Assembly: GCF_028583425.1 (NCBI RefSeq) | Contig: NC_072797.1 | Span: forward strand, 19,998,001 to 20,062,000 | Source: Eublepharis macularius | Lineage: Eukaryota > Chordata > Lepidosauria > Squamata > Eublepharidae | Reading direction: 5' to 3' | DNA length: 64,000 bases | Shown: in pieces, positions 12,601-23,589 of the stretch | Numbering within the stretch: position 1 is the first letter of the stretch | How the letters are laid out: every line of letters starts with the position of its first letter | Program-made: the position numbers and the translations under genes | The notes under the pieces: model-generated | The model's database searches: none | The model's input: only the letters and a program-made list of their open reading frames with translations | What the model was told of the DNA's origin: nothing

Positions 12601-12811
12601 AGGTGGAGAGCACCCTCAAGTCATAGCTGACTTATGGCAACTCCTGGTGGAGTTTTAAAGGCCAGAGACTAACAGAGATGGTTTGCCATTGCCTGCCTTT
12701 GCCACTCTGGTGTTCATTGGAGGTCTCCCATTCAATTACTTCCCATGGCCGACCCTGTTTAGTTCTGAGATCTAATGAGATCAGGACCATCTGGTCTATC
12801 CTGGTCAGGGC
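12601..12811 (-). mobile_element. 5S-rRNA-derived SINE
   Basis: Reverse-complement copy of the SINE at 14482-14695. It contains the complement of 5S-like 'gatctcattagatctcag' and a 'tatggcaactcctgg' tail region. It is flanked by the 10-bp repeat gtttggacct (12591-12600, 12812-12821), a good target duplication. Confidence 0.75.
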
Positions 12812-12821
12812 GTTTGGACCT

Positions 12822-13634
12822 TAGATAGTCCCAATAAAGTTATGACTTGAAAGTACCTTTGTAGCTGTCTTGGTGGCCCTGATGGCAAGAAAGGCAAATT
12901 TTGTAAACAAATAGTAAAGATTCATTTATTTATTTAGAAAATCATAAACCTTTTGATTTCTTTTAAATGGACGAAAGCCATTTTTTTCTGCCTAACCCTC
13001 AGGAAATTCTTCCTCCTTTCCCTGTTTGGCCCTCAACTGCTTGTTAGATTAGATGAGGACATGCCCTAGCCATGAAATCAGTTTTTAAACAAAAGGCGGA
13101 ACTTTGAACCTTAGGCTGCAATTAATGAGTAACCACAAGGGAAGCCAGATCAATGGCGGGCAAATATTGGTTGTGTGTGAGCCACGGACATGTAATTTTG
13201 AAAAATGTTACCCTTTTCTCCCTGACGCCCCTGAGATCCCCAGAGAATTCCCCAAAGAAAATCTGATCGAGAAAGGGTGCCTCTCTGAAGCCGTCAAAGT
13301 CTTACCTCTTTTAAACAAAAGGTACTGAAAAGCACATTGGTCATCATATTCTAAAGTGAATAAGAAAACCAAAGGTTGTATGCAGCTGGCTTCATCTACA
13401 GGATAAATTAGAAGCATAGACTGAGATAGTGTATAAGCTAAACACTTAGGAGCTGGTGCAAACATTTAGAGAGTATATAGTATAGTCGGCACAGGAGAGA
13501 AGCAGTTCAGAATGAATGTTGGAGAACATACATTGGAAGTTTCTCATGTCAATAATTCTGCACATGTATGTCTGTGAGAAGTCTTCTGGCCTAGCTTTCT
13601 CTCAGACACGATAACTTTCCAAATAGAGAGAATT
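12822..13634. other. Gene-free stretch
   Basis: No exon recognised. A segment at about 13555-13600 is repeated at 16443-16487. Confidence 0.4.
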
Positions 13635-13642
13635 ATTGTGAC

Positions 13643-14018
13643 CAGGGCTCATTTTGAGAGGGAATGAGCAGGAACGCAGTTCCCCGCCCACCTGACTCTT
13701 GGCCATTTGGGCCCATTTTGGCCTGGATTGAGCCCAAAACGGCCAGGATCAGGCCTAAAACAGCTAGGATTGGTCCCAAAACGGCCAGGATCGGGCCTCT
13801 GATGGGTGGTGGATCACTCTCCTGCTCAGCAGCGGCCCAATTTTGACCATTTGGGGCCCCCTTTCAGCCCCTTTTTGCCATTTTGGGCCCAATTTCAGAC
13901 CTGAATGGCCAGAATTGGGTCCAAAACAGCCAGAATAGGTGATGTCAGGGGGTGTGGCATATGCTAATGAGTTATGCTAATGAGTTCCTGCAGCTCTTTT
14001 TCTACGAAATGACCCCTG
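13643..14018. mobile_element. Non-autonomous hAT element (CAGGGCTCATTT / AAATGACCCCTG tips)
   Basis: A 376-bp element begins cagggctcattttgag and ends ctacgaaatgacccctg. The perfect 8-bp duplication attgtgac lies at 13635-13642 and 14019-14026. The interior is an array of variants of 'aaaacggccaggatcgggcc', followed by 'gctaatgagttatgctaatg'. Sister copy at 62468-63569. Confidence 0.85.
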
Positions 14019-14481
14019 ATTGTGACACAAGCATCCTCACGAACACACAAGCTCTAAGGGGGCTCTGTCATGACAGCAGGCATAATCGTTATAGCTGAAT
14101 AATCTTTATAGTTTACAGAGAATGTGTAATTTGAAATTTTGCTTCCAACGTTTTAAAGGCAATTTTGGTACAATAAAACCTACCCTATAATTGACTCTGT
14201 GTTTCTAATTTTGTGGGGTCAATATACCTATAAATACTGATGAAATCAAGAACGTGAGAAATGATGGGGCATACATGACAACCCTTAAGTTGTGGGAAAC
14301 AAAACTTATAATGTATAACACACAAATGGGACACTCACACATGGAAAATCTCTCATTTCCTGAGAGATCCTTTCATAAAACTTGTTCAAACAAAACCAAG
14401 AGAATGACAGAGATTGAGACGAAAATAGCCATTATCATTATGTATGGTGTGGCCTCATTTGAAACGCTCTATACAATTCTG

Positions 14482-14695
14482 ACCCTGACCTGGATAGCCC
14501 AGGTGAGCCTGATCTCATCAGATCTCAGAAGCTAATCAGGGCCAGCCTTGGTTAGTACTTGGATGGGATACCTCCAACGAAGACCAGGGTGGCAGAGGCA
14601 GGCAATGGCAAACCACCCCTGTTAGTCTCTTGCCATGAACACCCCACTAGGGGTTGCCATACATGAGCTGTGACTTGAGGGTACTGTTCACCATC
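14482..14695 (+). mobile_element. 5S-rRNA-derived SINE inserted in CR1
   Basis: The head carries 5S rRNA promoter-like text: 'gcctgatctcatcagatctc', 'gaagctaatcagggccag', 'gttagtacttggatggga'. The tail has 'gagctgtgacttgaggg'. The perfect 11-bp duplication atacaattctg lies at 14471-14481 and 14696-14706. Removing the SINE restores continuous CR1 sequence. Confidence 0.85.
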
Positions 14696-14962
14696 ATACA
14701 ATTCTGGTTGCCATACCTCTCAAAAAGTATATTGCAAAGCTAGAAAAAGTGAAGAAAGGAGCAAAGAAACTAATGGATTGAAGTACCATTCCTACGACAG
14801 GCTGAGGAGTGAGGACTCGGGCTTTTCCATTTTTTTTTTTTGAAAAGGGCAACTAAGGAAGGACAATAAAGGTTTAGAAAATTATTCATTTAGTGGAGAA
14901 AGTAGATACAGAGAACTTTAGCTCCCTGTTCCTTGGAGGTACCTAGTGAAGTTGAACGGCAA

Positions 14963-15222
14963 CAGGGCTTTTTTTCAGCGGGAATGCGGTGGAATGGAGT
15001 TCCGGCACCTCTTAAAAAAGGTCACATGGCCGGTGGCCCTGCCCCCGATCTCCGAACAGAGATCTGTCTGGAGATCAGGGGGCGGGGCCACCGGCCATGT
15101 GACCATTTTCACCAAGGGCAATTCAAACTTTAATAAACTCTACCCTTGTTCCAGCTGACCCAAAGTGACATCATTGTGCGGTCTTGAGTTCCACCACCTC
15201 TTTTCACAGAAAAAAAGCCCTG
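14963..15222. mobile_element. Non-autonomous hAT element (CAGGGCTTTTTT tips), copy B
   Basis: A 260-bp element with tips cagggctttttttcagc and agaaaaaaagccctg, and the perfect 8-bp duplication aacggcaa (14955-14962, 15223-15230). It lies inside the CR1 fragment. The interior is a large palindrome around 'gatctgtctggagatc'. Confidence 0.9.
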
Positions 15223-15665
15223 AACGGCAATAGTAATTGGAAAAGTAAGTGTGACTCATGAAAACTCATATGCTGTTCATTTTTAAGGTGCCACTGGACT
15301 TATCTCAATAGATTCTAGAAAGACAAAAGGAAATACTTCTTTACACAATGAGTAATTAAGTTGTAGCACACACTGCTGGGCCGGGGGGGGGGGGGTAGTG
15401 ATGGCCACAAGCCTGGATGGCTTTAAATGGGGATTAGACAGATTCATGGATGTTCATCAAGGGCTGCCACTCATGGTAATTAAAGGGATCCTCCATCGAT
15501 AGAGGCTGCAAACCTCCAGATACCAGTGATAGGAGGTGGCATCTGTAGGCAGTCCTGGCTTCTATGCCCTATTTGTTGGCCCTCCAGTTGGCTGCTGTAT
15601 TAAACAAAGTTGGATTGAATGGACCCCTTGTAGGATCCAGTAGGGCTGCTATGTTCTTTTGCCTT

Positions 15666-16369
15666 CAGAAACCCACCAATATTTGTCAATGTATTCCACT
15701 TGGGCGCCTCATGCTGTAATTGTTTCTTGGCAATGCTCACATTCCAAAATGGGAAGCTGAAAGGATATTATCCACTGAGCCCAAATGTTTCTGTTTCCAG
15801 AGTTCATCCAGAGTTCCATAGATGTCATGGAAACTTGAGTTCTGTACACTAAGATAGGACATGGCTGTCAGTCTTCAAGACAAAATTAAAAACTTCAATG
15901 GGAAGACGATGCTGAGATATATGAACAGAACTATAATCATACAAGACGGGAGAGTGTTCAGATCTCAACAGACAACGGGGATTAACTTGTACAGTTTCAA
16001 GATTCTGCGCTGAACTACAATATAAGCAAAATCAACAAGACACGAAGAGCTTATTTGCCAGAAATGGTAACTAGGGGACAAACTTGACTCAGGGAATCTC
16101 TTCTTAGTGTATCTTTCGTTTTTTTAGAAAGCGAAAGACAGCCATAGGAAAGGTATGATCCAGATCAGATTCATGGCATTGGAGGAAATGGATTTAATCC
16201 TTTCCCTATCCATTGTCCCTCAATTTCAGTCACACTCATACCTTTCCCAGTACAAAAATTCATAAAGGAGACAACACCCACATGCCCATACAGGACAGGT
16301 TTGTTTATTTTAACCGTCTTTCTTGAGATTTTTCTCCAAAAGCAGCTTCAATAAAGAGAGAAGCTCTGT
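15666..16369. other. Gene-free stretch
   Basis: No exon or named repeat recognised. Confidence 0.4.
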
Positions 16370-16760
16370 CCAGTGTGGTGTAGTGGTTAGAGTGTCAGAC
16401 TAGGATGGGAATTGAACCTGCGACCTTCTGCATGCAAAGCAAATTCTGCACATGAATGTCTGTGAGAAATCTTCTGGCCGAGCTACAGCCTCTCCACTAG
16501 ATGAATTTACTAGATGTATAAGTAGACAGGATATAATTACAGCAGACAAAAATATTTCAGCAGACTGTACTTTCATACCATTCGCAGACCCAGGTTCAAA
16601 TCCTGCCTCAGCTACAGAAACTTGATGGTGACCTTAGACCAGTCACAGTCTCTCAGCCTCACGTACCACACAGGGTTGTTGTGAAGATAAATTGGAGCAG
16701 AAGAGAATAATGTAAGCTTCTCTGAGTCCCCACTGGAGCCAGTGCCTGGGGAAAGTGAAT
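16370..16760 (+). mobile_element. SINE fragments (tRNA-derived, mixed)
   Basis: A head 'ccagtgtggtgtagtggtta' is followed at about 16405 by a different tRNA-like segment ('gaacctgcgaccttctgc'). A SINE body then follows at about 16580-16745 ('cccaggttcaaatcctgcc', 'ccagtcacagtctctcag'). It appears to be a broken SINE with another repeat inserted. Boundaries are unclear. Confidence 0.5.
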
Positions 16761-16769
16761 TTTTTAGTG

Positions 16770-17670
16770 ATGTGACATTAAATCTTCTGTGATGCTCTAG
16801 GAATTACCCCAATCTCCATGGTAAAGACCACAGAGGCTAAGACATGGGGGAATGTGATATCCCTACAGAAGTACGGGGGATGTGATGTCCCCACAGAAGT
16901 ACAGGAGATGTGATGTCACTTCAGGATGGCGAATGGAGGGAGAGAATGTGGCATCATTTCTAGGTGATGCTCTAGGAATCCCTTTAGAAATCTGTCATCT
17001 TTACCATCGAGACTGGGGAAATTCCTAGAGTGTCGTCATGAACCCTATCCCCCTCCATTTTTCTCCCACTCTTCTGATCATTGAGGGTGGAGGATTGTGG
17101 GTGGGGGAGGGGGGCTGCCCACTGTTAAGCAGACAAATAGCAAGCCTAGTGCATTCTAACAAGACTGAGTGCATGCACATGATTATGTCTGTTTTTCACG
17201 TGCAGAAGATTGCAGGTTTATTCCTCAGTAGCTCCGTTTAAAGCACCTCAGATTGCGTGCATCAGGAAAAGCCTTCCATGGGACCCCGCAGAGCCACTGA
17301 AAATCAAAGTAGGCAATACTGCATGAGATTGACCAACGGGTCCAGCGTAGTAGAAAGCAGCTTTGCGTGACTGACCCCTTGCTTCCTGAGGCATGCACGC
17401 TCTTGCCACTTGTTGTCAGCCTTCACATTTTCATATGGTTTTGCAGTGCTTCAAAAATGGGACCAAAGACAACGTAGTGGCAAAATAAATCTTGCTATAA
17501 ATCAGGGGAAATAATGTCTCACATTCTTTTCTCTTGAAAATTCCAGCGAGGGGTAAACGCACAGAAATATCTGCACTTAGATTCCTCTGTTAAAAATGGA
17601 TACTTCATGTGCAGTTCTTTTTGCAGTCTCGCTGCCAGGCCTACACACAGACAGCCCCAGTCAAAGCATC
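16770..17670. other. Gene-free stretch with degraded palindromic repeats
   Basis: 16780-17040 contains repeated 'gatgtgatgtccc' and 'gatgctctaggaat' blocks in both orientations, like those at 24725-24872, 37880-37960 and 53394-53510. The remainder shows nothing recognisable. Confidence 0.4.
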
Positions 17671-17681
17671 AATGACAGTAT

Positions 17682-19023
17682 CGGGGCTTTTTTTCAGCTG
17701 GAATGCGGTGGAACAGAGTTCCGGATAGAGATGGGCATGATCCAAAATAAAAATACCGATTAAGCCATTCGTGGATCCGGGCTGCTGCCGAACCCAGGCC
17801 ACCAATTCTAACTGATCAAGTCCCATTTCCGATCCAGAATCGGGAAGCCCAAAGCGGGAGGGCGCCCCGCTGTTTCCAGCAATATAGGAACGGTGGTTGG
17901 TGGCAGCCGCTGCCAGGCCCGGCGGGCAGGGGGAGGCGGTGATGAGCCGCCTCCCTTCAGGGAGGGAGGGGACATTCACACACACACACACACTCTCTTA
18001 AAGTAGGGGGGAAAGTTTTTAACCCGGCTACGAGCCGCCTCCCCTCAGGGAGGGGACATTCCCAGGGCCGGATCTACGGTTGCCAGTGCCCAGGGCAACC
18101 ATAGTCAGGCTCTTGTGTGCGCACGCATGCGCACACGTGCACTTCTGGGTTGCCCCGCCCACGCAGCAAGCTGGCTGTCCCGGTGTGCTGCGGAGCTGGT
18201 GGCAGCGCAAGTGGCTCGGTGGCTGCCTGCGTCATTCACCTGCCCCGCAAGACAAGGGGCGGCCGGCTTGCCCGCGCACCCCTTGTCCTGGAGAAAGGCG
18301 AACGGCGCAGGCAGCCTCCCAGCCTCCCGCGCTGCCTTTTGCCTTTCCCCAGGACAAGGGGCAGCCGGCTTGCCCACGCCCCTTGTCCTGGGGAAAGACG
18401 AATGGTGTGGGCGACCTCCAAGCCTCCCGCGCTGCCTTTTGCCTTTCGTTTGTGCCCATGGCTTCAGAACACCCCCTCCCCCTTCCTCCCCTGGGTTGCT
18501 GCTCCGTGGTTGGAAGGAAGCCTGCTAATCAAGGAAAGCTGGGCTTCCATTTGTGTTTCGAGGGTGACAGAAGGAGGGCAAACACAGCTCATTCCCCTGG
18601 CTCCGTTGCCCTGGGAATAAATTACTGGCACCAGAGTGTCTGCAATTCCGAACAGAAACCGATACATCCGATCAAGTCCCGAACAAGCAAACCCCCGACT
18701 GTTGGATCGGTTGCCGTGGACGGAACTGATTAGCTGAGTCATGATGGTGCAAACGCCAAAATCGGGGTTTTTTGAAATCGTAATTCAGATTGTGCCCATG
18801 TCTAGTTCTGGAACCTCTTGAAAATGGTCACGTGGCTGGTGGCCCCACCCCCTGATCTCCAGACAGAAGGGAGTTTAGATTGCCCTCCCCACCATGGTGC
18901 AGAGGGCACTCTTAACTCCCTTCTGTCTGGAGATCAGGGGGCGGGGCCACCAGCCATGTGACCATTTTCTCTGCAGGCAACCCACTGAGTTCCACCACCT
19001 CTTTTCCCAGAAAAAAAGCCCTG
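17682..19023. mobile_element. Non-autonomous hAT element (CAGGGCTTTTTT tips), copy C, split by another hAT
   Basis: Tips cggggctttttttcagc and agaaaaaaagccctg. The perfect 8-bp duplication gacagtat lies at 17674-17681 and 19024-19031. The copy is interrupted at 17726-18804 by a second element. The two flanking pieces are continuous in the other family members. Confidence 0.85.
17726..18804. mobile_element. Second hAT-type element (TAGAGATGGGCA tips) nested in copy C
   Basis: It starts tagagatgggcatgatcc and ends attgtgcccatgtcta, and is flanked by gttccgga (17718-17725) / gttctgga (18805-18812), an 8-bp duplication with 7 of 8 matching. The interior is GC-rich and holds two imperfect copies of a roughly 100-bp unit containing 'ctcccgcgctgccttttg' (about 18290-18448). 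The open frames here, up to 217 codons, overlap in five frames and follow base composition, so I do not call them genes. Confidence 0.8.
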
Positions 19024-19034
19024 GACAGTATTAA

Positions 19035-20455
19035 GCACCTGCTCAGAAGAGGGGAGGCGAGGGCCAGATTCACATACCTGTTACTCAGTCAGTTGCCCTC
19101 AGGATGGGGAAAGGGCTGGGATTATCCCAGGCACCTAGTTATACAGATTTCTAGAAAGGTGATGCTTGCCTCTAGGAACTGGAAGTATTTATTTAGAGCT
19201 ACCACAGGGCTGACACATGTGAAACCCAAACAACACCGGCTGAAACATCTTTCAGAACCTTAGGCAGCCGTTCACCCTTTTCTCTTGGGAATCACAGCTA
19301 CCACTTCAAATCTGTTGAAAGGATCGAGGCCACTTGCACTTAAGGGAGAAGTCCCAGGTAAATAAGATTATATAAGTCCTTTCTTATATATATAAAAATA
19401 CAAACACTTACATAAAACTGTAAGAGAAGTGCTCATTTGGAAGGGGCTAAAAGTGGCTGGCTTTTTTTGTTTTCAAAACTTGGTTTTTAGAACTCCACTC
19501 CACTTTTCTTCCTGGCCTACTTGCAGCCTGCTGCGACCTGGATCTTTTATAACAGCTCCATGCCGGGCTGGGATATATAACCCATTGGGGAGGAAGAACC
19601 TCAGACTGTGAAGGACCACACACAATTACGAAAGTGCCTTCCCTTTTGGCCAGGTGGATGCTTCTGGTAAGGAAAACAATCCGGGATAATCCTGCACCAA
19701 GCAGTTGTGTGTGTGTGTGTGTGTGTGTATTTGTTTCTGTGTTGTGTTGTGCTTACCCCATTGGCATTTGTTTGGATAGTATTGTTTGAATAGCTCTGTG
19801 ACAGCAGTCTGGAGTCTGATGACCGAGCGGTCAGTGTCTTTGGTCAACCCTTTCTTTAGGAATCTGGTATCTGCCCCGTTTACTATCAGTCTCGAGCAAA
19901 TAAAAGGACTTTCTTCATCTCTTTCAACATGGGGCATCGGCAACGTTTGGGCCTGTTGTGCAACAACATGCTCCGAGGAATGTAATAGGATAATATAGAA
20001 CATTAAACCTATTGGAACAGGGTTTTTTTTCTTAATGGAAAATTTCACTGGGGTTGTCTGGGGGCACCAGTAAAATGGGTTTGCAAACGTTAAGTGTGCT
20101 GAATATGCTTGATATCAACCAAGCTGCATGGGAGAGTTATGCCAACGCCATTCCTGATTACTGGGGCTCCAAGGTAACTCTTTGAGAGAGGAATCACCTC
20201 TCTGCGGCAGAACATGTGCCAGATTTAATTGGGCATGGCCTACAGTGTGGTATTTCCAACCCAACAGTCCCCCCCTCCCCCCGCAGCCAAAGGGATTCCT
20301 GCATGACTGGGCATGTAGACGATGGTTATCTCAGTAGCATGGGGCTATGCCACAGGGAAGAGTCTTCCATGTTGTTGTAACATAAGAAAGATCATAAAAG
20401 AGCAGGATTATTGGCGGGGCGGGGGGGGCGGGGGGTGAGCTATTACAGCACTAAG
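19035..20455. other. Gene-free stretch with a GT microsatellite
   Basis: A (GT)n run at 19706-19728. Otherwise no exon or named repeat. Confidence 0.4.
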
Positions 20456-20456
20456 G

Positions 20457-20688
20457 AGAGCCAGTTTGGTGTAGTAGTTAAGAGTGGCAGGACTCTAACC
20501 TGGAGAACCGGGTTTGATTCCCCACTCCTCCGCCTGAAGCCAGCTGGGTGACCTTGGGCCAGTCACAGCTCTTTCAGAGCTCTCTCAGCCCCACCCACCT
20601 CACAGGGAGATTGTCATAACACACTTTGTAAACTGTTCTGAGTTGTCCTGAAGGGCAGTATATAAATTGAATATTGTTGTTGTTGTTG
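20457..20688 (+). mobile_element. tRNA-derived SINE
   Basis: Head gagccagtttggtgtagtag, B-box-like 'gggtttgattccccac', 'gggtgaccttgggccagtc', 'ggcagtatataaattg' and a GTT-repeat end. Same type as 5270-5527 and 45463-45728. Confidence 0.75.
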
Positions 20689-20796
20689 TAAAACACCAAT
20701 CCTGCCATGTTCTGTAAAGCATTCTCTCCAAATAGCTTCCATGTAAGAAAACCTTTTGAAGCACCCTTACACATTTAACAGCCTTGGTAGACATCT

Positions 20797-21179
20797 GGAA
20801 ATATGGCTGCCATCCTCCAAGTGGGACCTAGAGATCTCCTGGAATCACAACTGTTCTCCAGACTACAGAGAACAGTTCCCCTGGAGAAAATAGCTGCTTT
20901 GGAGGGTGGACTGAATTTTTATTTGTTTATTTTATTAAATGTGTAGCCTCCCCTTGCAAGCAGGCTCCGAGCAGATAACAATAACATATAATCACACACG
21001 TAAAAACAGCCATGATATAGAACAAAATCTAGCAAGACTACAATTTAGATAAAACAGTTCAAGATGCAGCACTTGATATTGCATGGCATTATACCCCACA
21101 AAGGGCCCTTCCCTCTCCCAACCCTGCCTTCCTCAGGTTCCACTTCCAAGTCCCCAAGAATTTCCCAGTTTAGAGTTGG
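20797..21179 (+). mobile_element. hAT element of the TAGGGTTGC type, degraded, with an insertion
   Basis: The left part matches the 3836 family ('gagatctcctggaatcac', 'ggagaaaatagctgctttgg'). The right part resumes near 21075 ('gcattatacccc', 'aagaatttcccagtttagag'). Between about 20928 and 21070 lies a T-rich then A-rich segment that looks like a SINE or LINE tail. Confidence 0.6.
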
Positions 21180-21612
21180 CAATAGGGGTGCCTTTTCCCC
21201 ACCTGGGGAAATGCTCCCTGCTCCCACCCTTCCCCCTGCACCCACTTGGCCGGTGGGGGGCATGCTCTCTGTAGCACCCTCCCAGGAGGTGCGGCACACC
21301 TCTGGGTGGTGCAGCATGCTCTGGGCCCACAGTGGCCCGATTCAGGCTGAAATGTGCCCTGCAGCAGGCCCATTTCAGGCCAAATCGTGCTCCACCGTGA
21401 GCTGATCCAGCCCCTTGGTGAGCACAGAAGCGCTCCCAGCCACACTTTAACCTGCGTAATGGCGTCACTTCCTGGAAGTGACATCATAACACAAGCTGGG
21501 AACATGTGCACACTGTGCACGCACGCAAAACTGGGACCCAGGGGTGGAGTGAGGTAGGTGCCAGGCTTCCAATCTCCCATCAGGGGAGTCAAGGGGCCTG
21601 ACAACCCTAGCT
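21180..21612. repeat. GC-rich dispersed element (same type as 8085-8463)
   Basis: Contains 'ggcgtcacttcctggaagtg' and ends 'gggcctgacaacccta'. The overlapping frames of up to 144 codons on both strands follow base composition. Confidence 0.45.
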
Positions 21613-21744
21613 AGCAACCTTATCTGGAAGCAAGATTGTTCAAGTGTAACTGAGCAATCACAACTTTGATTCTCTCGGTAGTTTTTTTTTTTGGCATGTT
21701 GTACTTATCTTGTGAATGTGTATGGCATGTGTTCAAAGGGAACG

Positions 21745-21932
21745 GTTGCCAACTCTGGCTTGGGAAATTTCTGGAGAATTGAGGCTGTGCCTGGGAAGGG
21801 CAGAATTTAGGGAGGAGAAGAAGCTCAATGGGAATGTGATATCTTACAGTCTGCCCTCTGAAGCTGCCATTTCCTCCAGGGCCACTGATTTCTGTGGTCT
21901 GGAGAACTCAAGCCACCTCCTATCCCTATCAC
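21745..21932 (-). mobile_element. hAT element of the TAGGGTTGC type, degraded
   Basis: Contains 'ggttgccaactctggcttgg' at the left and 'gaagctgccatttcctccag' further on, which match the reverse complement of 3836-4053. No target duplication readable. Confidence 0.55.
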
Positions 21933-22206
21933 ATGACTATGTAGGCCAGTTCAAACATCACACACCCCGCATGTGAATGTCTCTACTACCTAGAATCTAG
22001 TATGCCCTCTAAGGGCATCACTTCTAGCTTGGCCCTAAGTGGAAGATGGATTCCAAATGTCATTCCTCCCCAACTGACGTCATCATGCCAGCTAAGGGAG
22101 CACTCCCGCGCTCTGCGTGGGGCCAATTCTTTGAGAATTGCCCCCAAACGAAGTGCGGGAGCACTCCTGTGGTCAGCACAATGACTTCACTTCCAGAAGT
22201 GACATA

Positions 22207-22564
22207 GAGCCAAGCTACAAGTGACACCTGACACAGGTTGGACACTTGTCAGCTTCCCTCAAGTTTTGATGCTAAATGTAGGCATCCTGGTCTTGCAGCT
22301 TGGCTCTCTATTTGCTTAAAGTTTACAGGACCCCCCCCCCCACACACACACACCCAGCAGAGGGGAAGGGGGGCTTCTGGAAAGAGCCTGATGCCTGCAC
22401 TCCCCTCCCGACTGCATGTTCTCCCTCCCACAGACTGCCGCTCTGTAAACTTCAATGAAATGGAGAGCCAAGCTGCAAGACCAAGACATCTACATTTCCC
22501 ATCAAAACTTGAGAGAAGCTGACAAGTGTCCAACCTGTGTCAGGCATCACTTGTAGCTTGGCTC
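22207..22564. mobile_element. Harbinger-like MITE, copy 2 (expanded centre)
   Basis: Starts gagccaagctacaagtgac and ends cttgtagcttggctc, with the perfect 3-bp duplication ata (22204-22206, 22565-22567). It is 358 bp rather than 234 because the centre holds an extra C-rich/CA-rich segment flanked by 'agtttacagg'/'ctgtaaact'. It has split a repeat with 'cttccagaagtgacat' on its left and 'agttgcatcctctggg' on its right. Confidence 0.8.
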
Positions 22565-22567
22565 ATA

Positions 22568-23340
22568 GTTGCATCCTCTGGGAGCACGTACACTGTGTGT
22601 GTTTCAAGGATGCCTGCCAGTGGCGGGTGATCTCTGGGTGGCTAGAAATCTTCCACCCGACACCAGCAACCAGTGGGAATTAGGTAAATCACCGGGAGAT
22701 TGCCCACTGGTGGGCAGCTGAGATTCTTCCCCCCTCCCCTCACAGACTGTAATTTTTCCACCAGGCTTCACAAAAGGGGATTGAGGTTTAAAGTTTGAAC
22801 TGGCCCTTTAAATGTTAGATATGACAAGTTCACCATTATTCAGACTTTGGCCATTGATAATTCTTGATGCTTTCCCGCCTCTTGGTTTTGAGTAATGCCT
22901 TGCAGCTCCGTCCTGGCACCCAGTTTCCTAGGCATAACTAATTCCTTTCCTTCCTCTCCTACCTTATTAACCCATCTCTTGTCTTGACTCAAGTTTCCAA
23001 GCATCGAATGGAACGGCCAAGAATTTCGTTCTTGAAAAGAATGTTAAATTCAACTGTTTTTTCCCCATAAGTGAGATATGACATAATTCTGACTGCTAAT
23101 GGCTTGTAGTTGGATAATTAGCTTCAGAAGGCTGTGAAAAGTGGTTGTGAACTCTAACTAAGACATGGGGGAGGAAATCTAAATTACTCCTGCCGGCCTG
23201 ACAGACCGCTCGGGGGGGGGACGGGACTGAGGTTATTTATCTACTAAATTAGATGAAGTGAGAAATGATAAAGTCTGAGAGAAGCAGCAGCAGATTTTAA
23301 AGTTGTGCTGTCTTCTGAACACGATGATCGTTTTCTATCA
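22568..23340. other. Gene-free stretch
   Basis: 22568-22740 continues the GC-rich repeat interrupted by the MITE. The rest has no recognisable feature. Confidence 0.4.
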
Positions 23341-23348
23341 GTCATCAC

Positions 23349-23577
23349 CAGGGCTTTTTTTCTGGGAAAAGAGGTGGTGGAACTCAGTGGGTTGCCCTCA
23401 GAGAAAATGGTCACATGGCTGGTGGCCCCGCCCCCTAATCTCCAGACAGAGGGGAGTTGAGATTGGCCTCTGCGCCGCTCTGTCTGGAGATCAGGGGGCG
23501 GGGCCACCAGCCATGTGACCATTTTCAAGAGGTTCCGGAACTCCGTTCCACTGCGTTCCTGCTGAAAAAAAGCCCTG
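23349..23577. mobile_element. Non-autonomous hAT element (CAGGGCTTTTTT tips), copy D
   Basis: A 229-bp element, inverted relative to copy B (it starts with the gaaaagaggtggtgg end). The perfect 8-bp duplication gtcatcac lies at 23341-23348 and 23578-23585. The interior is almost a complete palindrome. Confidence 0.9.
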
Positions 23578-23589
23578 GTCATCACACTG

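Larger units (their letters stand above)
14447..15665 (+). mobile_element. CR1 LINE 3' fragment carrying two insertions
   Basis: CR1 3' sequence runs as three blocks: about 14447-14481, 14707-14962 and 15231-15665. Signatures are 'tacaattctggttgcca', 'gaaaaagtgaagaaagg', 'gatggctttaaatgggga' and 'gatccagtagggctgc'. A 5S SINE and a hAT element separate the blocks, each with its own target duplication. No usable reading frame remains. Confidence 0.65.

Noticed and set aside
14490-14570. Possible 5S rRNA gene
   Set aside because: Only the promoter-like part matches, it is joined to a SINE tail, and it has an 11-bp target duplication.
18080-18733. 217-codon open frame on the plus strand
   Set aside because: It lies inside a GC-rich hAT-type element, overlaps several other frames on both strands, and shows no domain. 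Few stop codons are expected from the base composition.
20457-20560. Possible tRNA gene (A- and B-box-like text)
   Set aside because: The sequence is the head of a dispersed SINE with a long non-tRNA body; no cloverleaf with a proper acceptor stem could be drawn.
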